From Sceloporus undulatus (Eukaryota > Chordata > Lepidosauria > Squamata > Phrynosomatidae), in the NCBI RefSeq assembly GCF_019175285.1, contig NC_056525.1:126601305-126665304 (forward strand): a DNA stretch of 64,000 nt. Reading direction: 5' to 3'. Positions 1 to 9,840 of this stretch are shown here, in pieces (the stretch's first letter is position 1; every line of letters begins with the position of its first letter). The notes below the pieces were generated by a model that was given only the letters and a program-made list of their open reading frames with translations, had not been told where the DNA came from and made no database searches. A program made the translations under genes and the position numbers.

Positions 1-566
1 AAAAATCTTTCTTGTAGGTGCTGACAATGCTGGTCTTGTATCCTTTCTCTTTCTCAGTCTAACCATACTCATTTAGCATCAGTCTCCCATTGTTTGGCTC
101 AGGTGCCTTTTCTAAATAAGTCAAGAGTGGAGTGGTCAGTCTAGACATGGCTTTAAGTACATATTAGAGTGTCCTCATCTTTTTGCTCACAAATAGCAGC
201 CCTCTCTGTATGCTTTTCTGGGTGTGATCTGAAGTGGGGGAAAGAGTTATCACTCCTCCCTTCCTGTCCCCCCCATCTCTAGCTCTGACACCTCTCACTT
301 CTCCATTTAAAACAAATCACCCATGCTTGGCGCTAGTGTGAGGAATATAGTTCTGTACACTCACCTGATACTTTATGCTAGATCTAGTGCCTCGGGCTGT
401 GCATAAGATTAATGAAGGGACAAGACGTAATCCTTACACCCTTAAAAAACATTTTCACTTGTGAAATTAGCTGTGGCTGGGCTGGTTCTTTGGGGATCCC
501 CAGTGATAAATGCCACACTACAGGATAGTGTGGTTCCTTTGAGCTGAAAGGAGGCAGAGACATAAC
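1..566. other. Unassigned sequence
   Basis: Nothing recognisable as gene or repeat on either strand. The short open frames lack codon structure or known motifs. Confidence 0.4.
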
Positions 567-814
567 TACAGTGGGCCCTTGGGAATTGGGATCCTCTGGT
601 TTGGTTCTAGGACGCCCCACCCCCATGTTATGGATGCCAAAATCCATGGATGATCAAGTTCCATTATATACAATGGCATAGTAAAATGCTGTTCCTTATA
701 TAAAATGTCAAGATCAAATTTTGCTTTTTGGAATTTATACATTTTAAAAGTATTTTCAAAACCGTGGATGCTCAAATCCGTTAAAAAATCCATGGATACA
801 GAGGACTCACAGTA
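567..814. mobile_element. Pogo/Tigger-like MITE
   Basis: The ends are TACAGTGGGCCCTTGG and, inverted, TACTGTGAGTCCTCTG, with TA borders. The interior has ccaaaatccatggatgatca and, inverted, gcatccacggttttg-type sequence, shared with 9002-9222 and 39596-39978. Confidence 0.75.
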
Positions 815-910
815 ATTCATAGAAAGCTAAACTGAACTGTTTTTTAGAAAGCCCTACTAAATGATTAAATCCCCCCTCCCCGTAGTCAAGTTAAATTCTT
901 TGACTATATC

Positions 911-1107
911 CGCACAGCAGAAATAACACGGTACCACTTTAACTGCTATGCCTCAATGCTGTGGAATTCTGGGAATTGTCCTCTGATGGGACACCAGAGC
1001 AAAACACTATCCTATAGTGTGTCCACCAAACTACAATTCCCAGAATTCCATAGCTTTGAGCCATGGCAGTTAAAGAGGTCCAAAACTGGGTTGTTCCTGC
1101 CATGTCA
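911..1107. mobile_element. Palindromic MITE (CACTGCAGAAATAA family), eroded ends
   Basis: The arms are taccactttaactgctatgc, ..gtggaattctgggaattgt and, inverted, caattcccagaattccatag, ..catggcagttaaagaggtcc. The family is better preserved at 51156 and 58729. Confidence 0.7.
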
Positions 1108-1199
1108 GAGCACTTCTGTGATCAGAATAGTTCCGTGAAGGAGGTGGGAATTGGAGGCAGATTTGTTCATTATTTATTTTCAGTGTTTTCATCTTGCCT

Positions 1200-2136
1200 T
1201 TCAGGCACACACAGTCAAGAGGCTGACAAATTGGAGTCATACTTATCAAATGTGCAGATGATACCAAATTAGGAGTAGCAGCAAATACCCCAGAGGACAG
1301 GATCAAAATTCAAAATGACCTGAATAGACTACAAAGCTGGGCCAAAGCTAACAAAATGAACTTAAACAGGGAGAAATGTAAGGTACTGCACTTAGGGTGG
1401 AAAAATGAAATGCACAGATATAGGATGGGGGACACCTGGATGAATGAAACTACTTGTGAAAGGGATCTAGGAGTCCAAGTAGACCACTAGTTGAACATGA
1501 GTCAACAGTGCGACATGGCAGCTAAAAAGGTCAATGCAATTTTAGGCTGCATCAATAAAAGTATAGTGTCTAGATCAAGGGAAGTAATAGTCCCACTCTA
1601 TTCTGCTTTGGTCAGGCCCCACCTGGAATATTGTGTCCAGGTCTGAGCACCACAATTAAAAAAGGATGTGGAGAAACTAGAGCATGTCCAAAGGAGGGCG
1701 ACTAAAATGGTGAAGGGTCTGGAAAGCATACCCTATGAGGAATGATTTAGAAAGCTGGGGATGTTTAGCCTGGAGAAGAGAATGTTAAGAGGTGATATGA
1801 TAGCCCTGTTTAAATACTTGAAGGGATGTCATATTGAGGAGGGAGCAAGCTTGTTTTCTGCTGCTCCAGAGAACAGGATCCCGAACAATTAATGCAAACT
1901 GCAGGAAAAGAGATTCCACCTAAACATTAGGAGAAACTTCCTGACAGTAAGGGCTGTTCAACAGTGGAATACACTCCCTGGGAGTGTAGTGGAGTCTCCT
2001 TCCTTAGAGGTCTTTAAACAGAGGCTGGATGACCATCTGTCAGGGAAGCTTGGATTGAGATTTCCTACATGGCATGGGGTTGGACTGGATGGCCCTAGTG
2101 GTCTCTTCCAACTCTATGATTCTATAATTCTCTGAA
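1200..2136 (+). mobile_element. CR1 LINE 3' portion (+ strand), degraded
   Basis: It begins in the region after the reverse transcriptase active site (gatgataccaaattaggagt, as in the ADDTKLG region). It continues through the CR1 C-terminal segment (cacctggaatattgtgtcca) and ends in the CR1 tail of TTCTATGA-type octamers at about 2110-2135. Several stops interrupt the frame. It is about 0.93 kb long. Confidence 0.9.
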
Positions 2137-2691
2137 ATCACACATTTAAAATAATACTGAAACTAATCAAGAAATTAAAATACACTTGAAAATCAGTGTA
2201 GAGTCCTGGAGAAACAACCAGATCAGGATCGGCATCACTAATAAATTTGTTTTGTTTTGTTTTCTGTTTAAATGGCTTCCTAGGATGGTACTCCACGGAG
2301 GACTCTTTCTTCGTGCATATGCTTTTCCTGCTTAGCAAAAGCCAAGGTTACCAGAGAACAAGGGGGAAATGATCTGGCCTGCTCCTGTGCCTTTAAGCCG
2401 TAGTTCAGTCTGCATTAATCAGCAAGAGGACTTCTCATGGCATGGATGTAAGCATCTGTTAATCAGTTTCCTGCTTTATTTGCAAAAGTTGCATATATCC
2501 ATGCCCATGGGCACCCATACCCATATCTTGCCCCTAACCCCAAGCTACCCCAACTGCTTCTCTTTTATATATACCTTTCAACCATTATGTGGATTCTTTG
2601 TTGCCTCCTCCTCTGTTGTTATTATAATGTGTGGCTTATTATTACAGTGTTTGATAGTTCTTCAAATCTGTTTAGCCCCAGGGCTATGGCT

Positions 2692-2735
2692 GATGGTACA
2701 GGTGAGGGCAGCCAATTGCCCTCACCTGTACCATC
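2692..2735. repeat. Perfect 19-bp inverted repeat with 6-base loop
   Basis: The arms gatggtacaggtgagggca (2692-2710) and tgccctcacctgtaccatc (2717-2735) are exact inverses, separated by gccaat. No transposon end was recognised around it. Confidence 0.9.
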
Positions 2736-2823
2736 CAGTTCCCATTAATGTCAGAAAATTTCTATGAATTTCTGAGAGGAATGCAGAAGGGAGACTTTGA
2801 AATGCAGTTTTTGTCATCATAGA

Positions 2824-2893
2824 ACAAAGGTGGGAATAATGTAGCCCTCCAGATGTTATTGGACTGCAACTGCCAGCCATCACAGCACATGCA
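2824..2893. mobile_element. GGAGTTGTAGT-type palindromic MITE fragment
   Basis: It reads tagccctccagatgttattg and gactgcaactgccagccatc, one arm of a widespread amniote palindromic element (arms of the type CCCTCCAGATGTT...). Confidence 0.6.
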
Positions 2894-3280
2894 ACATTAA
2901 TCTGGGGACAGCACTTTGCATACCTCTGCCATAGAGAAAAATGATACACTTGCAAATACAAGTGTGGGAGACTCAGTGAGGCCTGACAAGCCATAAAGCC
3001 AGGCAGGATGGGTGAGGCAGGGCTGCCAATCTCCAGAGACTTCCAACATCTGGTGACAAAATTCATTACATGCAAATCTTACCACTGATATGAAGAGAAC
3101 AAGCATGAGAGAGCTCTTTCAGAGTACCTTTAACTGTACCATTATCTATATTTATTAAATTATTTGCAGGGCATTAAATCCCATGCAAATTAAATCTTGC
3201 ATTTAACCAAGTATTGCTGTAGGGCCCACAGTTATGTAAAGTGTTCTTAAGGCCAACTGCAGTGTCATCCTATATATAAC

Positions 3281-3530
3281 TACTCAAAAGTGTTGGTGTG
3301 TGCCTTCAGGTCATTTCTGACTTATGGTGACCAAAGGAACCTATCACAGAGTTTTCTTGCCAAGATTGGTTGTGGGAGGAGGACTGTCATTGCCTTCTTC
3401 TGAGGCTGAGAGAATGTGACCTGCCTAAGGTCACCCAATGGGTTTCTATGGCTGAGAGGGGATTTGAATGGTATCCAGAGTCATAGTCCAATGCTCAACT
3501 CACTGTACCACACTGTCTGTTGCTCAAAGA
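3281..3530 (-). mobile_element. Sauria-type SINE (tRNA head, Bov-B-like tail)
   Basis: In reverse it reads from a tRNA-like head (gtggtacagtgagttgagca), through aaacccattgggtgacctta, to the tail agtcagaaatgacctgaagg-cacacaccaacac. This is the standard layout of Sauria SINEs. Confidence 0.85.
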
Positions 3531-3589
3531 TGAGTCCCAATGAATTCAGTGGAGCTTACTCACAGGTAAGGAGTAGACAGTTCACAGGT

Positions 3590-3973
3590 GGAAGCTTATG
3601 CATTATGAGAAAAGACTTAGGGAGCTGGGTATGTTTAGCCTGGAAAAGAGATGGTTAAGAAGTGATATGATAGCCCTGTTTAAATATTTGAAGGGGTGTC
3701 ACATTAAGGATGGAGCAAACTTGTTTTCTGCTGCTCCAGAGACTAGAACGTGGGCCAATGGATGCAAGCTACAGGAAAAGAAATTCCAGCTCAACATTAC
3801 AAATAACTTCCTGACAGTAAGGGCTGATCGACAGTGGCACACACTCCCTCGGAGAGTGGTGGAGTCTCCTTCCTTGGAGGTCTTAAAGCAGAGGTTGGAT
3901 GGCCATCTGTCACAGGGGATGCTTTGATTGAGAGTTCCTGCATGGCAGGGGGTTGGACTGGATGGCCCTCCCA
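3590..3973 (+). mobile_element. CR1 LINE 3' fragment (+ strand)
   Basis: It carries the same segment as the last 400 bases of the copy at 1200-2136 (agcctggaaaagagatggtt; gatagccctgtttaaatatt). The usual CR1 tail is replaced at about 3974 by a palindromic TIR element. Confidence 0.88.
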
Positions 3974-4325
3974 CTAGTGAGATCCTATGGGAAAATGGGA
4001 ATTAAACGAGATTTAAAACAATGAAAATCTGGAAATGCCCAAAGTTTATCAGATGACATCAGAGTTAATGTGAAATAACGTGAAGTTAATCTGAACGCAA
4101 AGCAGAGAAAACCAGCAGCTTTTTACTTTTGGAACAACCCGAAAGTAAAAAAGCTGCTGGTTTTCTCTGCTTTGCGTTCAGATTAACTTCATATTATTTC
4201 ACTTGGGCAGTTCCCTAATGTGATAAACTCCCTGAATTTGCAAGTTTTGTTTAAATTTGAATGTAATTTAAATCTGGTTTAACTCCCATTTTCCCATGGG
4301 ATCTCGCTAGTGTGATAAACTCCTA
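3974..4325. mobile_element. Long palindromic MITE (TTATCACAC family)
   Basis: The whole element is one imperfect inverted repeat about a centre near 4135. Arms include gagaaaaccagcagcttttt / aaaaagctgctggttttctc and gatcctatgggaaaatggg / cccattttcccatgggatc. The right end reads cgctagtgtgataaactcc. Confidence 0.85.
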
Positions 4326-4499
4326 TCAGATGTTGGAACATGTTGGACCTACTCTTTCCTAAGATAGCTTGTTCTTAACTGAGATCTCTCAGGAAAAGTC
4401 CATTGGAATCTTCATAGTTCTACATCAAAGCTACCCAGCCAGTGTCCCCACCCCATTCAGTATTCCTGCATTTGGACTAACTTCAAAATCCATTCCACA

Positions 4500-4700
4500 A
4501 GAATCATAGAATCTTAGATTTGGAAGGGACCACAAGGGCTGGCTAGTCCAAATCCCACCATGCAGGAATACAACTAAAGCATTCCTGGAAGATACCAATT
4601 CGATATCTGTTTAAAGATCGAGCGTCCACCAACTTTCCCCTGCCAGACATTTCATACATTAAAGGTGTGCCTTCTAATATTCAGGTGGAATCTCTTAACA
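4500..4700 (-). mobile_element. Old CR1 LINE 3' fragment
   Basis: It begins agaatcatagaatcttagat, the reverse of the CR1 tail, followed by a diverged version of the CR1 3' end. It is degraded more than the copy at 5517. Confidence 0.75.
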
Positions 4701-5145
4701 CCCTGCTGAGGTCTTACAAACTCAGGACCGTGGCTTCCTTGATTGTATCCACCTATATTAGGGTCTTTCTCTTTTTCCTATTGCCTTCTTTTCCAGTTAA
4801 TTATGTCATGATACCTCCATAGTATGATCTCCTCTGTTTAATCATGTTGGCTGCGAATGAGAGTTCAGGCTTGAATTGCTCTTGCTCCCATTTATTTGGT
4901 TTTTTGAGCAGTCCTTGATATTCATAGAACTCTCCTCCAGCACCACATTGTAAATTAGTTGATTTCTTTCTGTCAGCTTTATTCGCTGTCTACTTTTACA
5001 TTCACACACATACATTAGAAATACTATGGTATTTATGATTATCGTGATTTTGGTGTAATGTATCTTCAGGGTCTTCTCTAGTTCCTTCATAGCTGCCCTT
5101 CCAAGTTTTAGTCTTCTGATTTCTTGAGTACAATTTTAATTAAAG
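4700..5145 (-). mobile_element. Bov-B LINE 3' fragment
   Basis: It reads like the reverse complement of the Bov-B 3' region: gcttccttgattgtatccac, atgagagttcaggcttgaat, ctccagcaccacattgtaaa, ctagttccttcatagctgcc. Confidence 0.75.
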
Positions 5146-5516
5146 GCTGAAACTCTTTACATCTGGGTATTTTGTGTAATGATCTGGGTGCCAGCCAATC
5201 TCCTGGTGGCAATAAAAATCTGTATATTTTCATTACTCGGAATTTCAGCATCTTATTTTGCAACAGAGATATTGTCTGAACAAGAGCTTTCTTTGCAGAA
5301 AGAAAGAGAATGATAAATGTATACCACAAAGATATAATCAGCAGAGAGATTCACAAGTATACCCTTGCAGATACTCCTACTCATGCCTGGCTAGTGATGT
5401 AAACTCTGTCTCATTCATTCCTCTTGCCTGCAGCCAAATATTTGGCTGTTTTCTTGAAATCTGTGTGTCACTCCCAACCTGCCTCACCTCTGCAGTTCCT
5501 GCCCCTCTTTACCTCT

Positions 5517-5695
5517 CATAGAATCATAGAATCATAGAGTTGGAAGAGACCGCAAGGGCCATCCAGTCCAAACCCCTGCCATGCAGGAATTCTCAATCAA
5601 AGTATCCCCAACAGATGGCCATCCAGCCTCTGCTTAAAGACCTCCAAGGAAGGAGACTCCACTACATTCCAAGGGAACACTCTGCCACAGTGGTG
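5517..5695 (-). mobile_element. CR1 LINE 3' fragment (- strand)
   Basis: It begins with the tail repeat (catagaatcatagaatcat), then agttggaagagaccgcaagg and gatggccatccagcctctgc, the standard 3' end of squamate CR1. Confidence 0.88.
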
Positions 5696-8228
5696 GATCA
5701 TGGAAGAACTGAAGCCATGGCATGTCCACTTCTTTAGCTGCTGGCTAGGGGATTCTGAGAGTTGTAGTCCCAAAGCAACACTTTACACAAGTAATGTTTT
5801 TCAATGTTTCCAGAAGACACAAATAACTTTCTCAGTTATTATTCCCAAATGTAATTTCCACTGAGCACCCTCACTGGGAAATTTGGAAGTTGTAGCCCCC
5901 AAAAGTAAATTTTCAAAGCTATGAACCAAGAACAGGAACTCTTCCAAAAGTCACAGCAGTCTACATAGTGAGAGGCAGGAGGGATGGAGTGCAGTTTTTG
6001 TGTCTCATTCTAAAAGGTGTCCTCAGGCTCTTCTTCCCAATGAAATGATAGTCTTCTCTTACTTACTCCCCCACATAATAGGATATTATTTTCTTGCCTT
6101 TATTTAGTTCCTTTCCTAGCACCATCATCTTCCTGATATCAAGGCTGGCTCTGCAGGGATCCCTGCCTCAAAAGTGCTCAACCGTGCCATCATTTTTGTT
6201 ATGCATTTAACATTGTGCTTCCAGAGAGAAACAGTTCCTGTCACCATTTCTTCCTCTCTAACAGATATTTGTTTTGATACGAAAAGAGGGTAAAGTGGTG
6301 GCCAAAGTGCAGGAGAATCACAGATGACCCAGCACTGCTCTTTGGCTCATGCGAAACTCTTTTGCAGGCCCTTTAACCACCTCGTCCCTGCTGTTCTCTA
6401 AGCAGTGAGCAGCTCAGTAACTGATGGCCACATCTGCTTCTGTTTGTTCTGCTCCATTCTGCGGGTTTCTAGGGTTAGGTCAGGCACCAGGTTCTGTGTC
6501 TCCATCCCAGGAACTGGCACTGCAGTGATTTCAAATTGCTCTTTTTGAGGCAGCCTTTCTCAGCCTGGTAGCTACCAGATGTTTGGGTCTAGACTTGACT
6601 AGGGATGCTAGAAGCTGTAGGCCAAAATATCAGGAGGTCACCAGATCAGGAAAGGCTACATTCAAAGTTATTGTAGCTAAAATTCCAAATCCTGATTGCA
6701 TAAAATGTTCTTTCTCCAGTATTGTGCACAAGAAAATAAAAATCTCTTGCCTTCTCCTCCTGTGCTACCTACTCTTGCATGTCATCAGGTGTTTTTTCTA
6801 CCCCTTCTCTCCCTCACCTGCAGAAAGTGGGAGGAAGTCCCACAAACTTCGTGGAGTTATTTCTGAGTAAGTATGTATAGGATTACTGCTCAGGTTCACA
6901 AAGCCAAGGGCTGAAGCAACAAAGCCATTGCTGCTTCTGCCTAGCCTTCTGCTCCCAATAAGCCTCAAAGCCAAGGTGAAATCCAGATTGTCATCTACCA
7001 TTTTAGAAGCATACCAAAGTTAGGTTTCTTTTTAACAATTATGTTGTATAATTTTTTAGTTCTCATTTTGTACCCCTTGCCAGTTGTATCATTCCACCTA
7101 GGTTTTGGTACTTTGACCTTAGGGTAGACCTCCTGCCGGATGCTTCATTCTCCTCAAGAACCTCTTCCCACCTCAACCTGCAACATGGCAAGGCCTTTCT
7201 GCTGGCCTCTCCGTGCCCCTGGCTCTTTTTCAACCTCAGGATACTCCACACCATCAGAGATTGGACATGCAAATTGCAAAACACACTGTTCACAGCACGT
7301 TCCTAGGTAGGGCAAACATGACTTACATTGTTGATTTTAAAAATGGAATTGCTCTATTGGCAATTCATCATCCTAGCCAGCAGATACACTTTCTGGCTGC
7401 CAAAATGTAAACACTCCTAGAACTCAAGTTTTCCACTGGTTACATTCCTTGACGTTATAAACATCTTGGAGTTGGGGCACAGTTTTCACAATTTTTTTCT
7501 GCAGTTTAGTCATTTTCCTTTCCTAATCCAAAAGTGCCAGCACGTTTAATGTTTTAAAGGCAGGAAGGTGAAGCTTCCTCACATTCTAAAATTATGTCTT
7601 TCCTCCTGCAAAAAAGGGGAGGGGGGAGGCAGGTTGTTCCCATTAAGTCCTGATCCTGCACCAGATGCTGGAAACAGAGAAATTTAGAAGAGGGACCTTT
7701 TCCTAGCATGGATATGGGATCAGGAAGAAGAAGAAGAAGTAGTAATAATAGCAGCGGGCAGGTTGGCAGTAGACATTACTGGAGCTAGTTATATCTTGAT
7801 GATTGGCCAAATATAACAGAACAATGTTGAAAGGACATAAAATTTCAAACATAAAAATAGATTAAAAACAAGATAAAAGTGCAACTGAAACCCAATAATA
7901 AACAAAGAACTGAAAATCATTGGTGAGAGAAAGAAATTTACTTCTCAAAGTAAATTTGGAATTATTTTTTTTAGTCCCACTAGTCAAACAGTTTTAGAAA
8001 CAATAAAGATCCTTCAAAATGTGTTTACCAGAATGAAATATGGAGATGGGCATGCATATCAGGAGCAACAATTCTCATTTCTTAACACCTTTACCTGCCT
8101 GAGAGCTTTCTTTGCCTCCCATTTTAATTTTAAAGGGGGGAGTGACTTCCACCTTTCATTTTTGATTATATGGAAAATTTAATTAGTTTTACATTTCAGC
8201 TGTAGGCTTTTAAAAATTGTTTTTATCA
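5696..8228. other. Mostly unassigned sequence
   Basis: No gene is seen. Apart from the palindromic MITE at 6548-6655, only short patches such as gggattctgagagttgtagt (5750) recall MITE debris. There is an AAG run at 7722-7739. Confidence 0.4.
6548..6655. mobile_element. GGAGTTGTAGT-type palindromic MITE, diverged
   Basis: Both arms are readable: cctggtagctaccagatgtt and ctagaagctgtaggccaaaa tatcaggaggtcacc. Confidence 0.5.
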
Positions 8229-8412
8229 AAGGCACCAGATCCCTTCTGATCTTGGAAGCTAATCTGGGTCGTCCCTGGTTAGAACTTGGATGGGAGACGG
8301 TCAACAAATACGAGGTGCTGCAGGCCATACTGGCAAAACTGCCTCTGAGTATTCCTTGCCTAAAAACAAGGCCATGAAGTCACCATAAGTAGAGAGATGA
8401 CTTGAAGATGTA
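8229..8412 (+). mobile_element. 5S rRNA-headed SINE with Bov-B-like tail
   Basis: The head copies 5S rRNA (cttctgatcttggaagctaa, agaacttggatgggagacgg, gaggtgctgcaggc). The tail is gaagtcaccataagtagaga and tgacttgaagatg, like Bov-B. It is a SINE, not a 5S gene. Confidence 0.88.
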
Positions 8413-9001
8413 CGCGCACACATACACACTTGAAAACCTACAGATGGTTACGGAGACAGAAGCAAGAGTACTGGCCATAGCTCCATACCCATAAAATTGA
8501 GTGGGGCTGCTCAGCTTGAGGATCAGAGCTTTGATGTGTTTCTGGAAGACACACACCATATAGACAGTGGAGATTAATGTTTCTCTATACAGGAACCCTC
8601 CTAGAACACTACCGCCCTTCTCCCCTTCCTGTAAACACCCTGTTAAAAGGCCAACAAAAGGTCTGTGTGCTATATCAATTGTGGCACGCTGTTTTTTGCT
8701 GTGGGAAAACTGAACACTAAGAAAAGGGCTGCTCAGGGTTAAGAGGCAAGACAAATAGGAAGAGGCGGGAGGAGATGTTGCTGGCACTTATTCCTGGAAC
8801 TCTTTGCTTATAAACTGATCATTGGATTTTCTGCCGGATCTGTTTGTTTGACCTCCCATGTTAGGAAATAGGCCATTTATTAATTCTGTACTGTTTTTTA
8901 AAAATGACATAGACAAATAGAACAATGGATAATTTTCCCCTGCTGCTACATCTATTCTTTTCTTTTTGATGCAAATGAATATTCTTTTTAATATTCAGTT
9001 T

Positions 9002-9222
9002 TACAGTGCCCTCTGGTATCCACTAGGATTTGGTTCCATGACTGTCCATAGATACCAAAATCCATGGGTGCTCAAATCCCATTAAACACAATGGGGTAGT
9101 AAAATGGTATCCCTTATATAAAGTGGCAAAATTAAGGTTTGCTATTGGAAATTCATATATATATGAATATATATATTTAAGCTGTGGATGATTGAATGCA
9201 TGGATATGGAGAGCCAACTGTA
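9002..9222. mobile_element. Pogo/Tigger-like MITE
   Basis: The ends are TACAGTGCCCTCTGGTATCC and, inverted, TACAGTTGGCTCTCCATATC, with TA borders. It is the same family as 567-814 (ccaaaatccatgggtgctca; cccttatataaagtggcaaa). Confidence 0.8.
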
Positions 9223-9840
9223 TTAGCTTACCTGCAATATCAACCCAAAATATCAACACAAAGGGAGACGTATGAATACATCACTATTTCTTGGGGCGGG
9301 GAGATGGCTTCAATATGTCTTATTCGTTTTACGAAAATATGTGCGTGAAGTATTATAAACTGGGACTTCTCAGCATCAACTAGGAAAGAATGTATCTATT
9401 CAAATTGTTAGTGGAATATGTCTTTTTACTTTGAATGTGAGCCCCTTTCTGCCCAGTTTTGAAAATGTTCACTTGTTGGAGCTTCTTTAAACAAGGGGGC
9501 CAAAAAGGACATATTTGAGATGGTATTGGAACTATAACAAATGAATTAAATAATTATTTTAAGCAGTAGGAAAAGATAGTTGTTTTGAGCATAGGATGCA
9601 TATAGTCTCTCTAGTAGTTCCAGGAACAGAAAATGAGATACCTGGCTGCACTGTAAATCTCAGTGGCTAAAATTGTTAGCCACTGGTAGTGCTTCAAAGG
9701 ATATGTTGAGAGCTGCTGTTACATATTACAAGGGATGGTTAGAGAACTCTCCCCTTTCAAATTAATTCCAGAAATGGATTTTGAACTCTTGGATTGATAA
9801 ATTTTTATAAAACATTTTTTCTCTTACTCATTGATAATGT

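Noticed and set aside
8229-8320. 5S rRNA gene
   Set aside because: The 5S-like sequence is diverged and fused to a Bov-B-like tail, as in 5S-headed SINEs. The same holds for 17350 and 57551.
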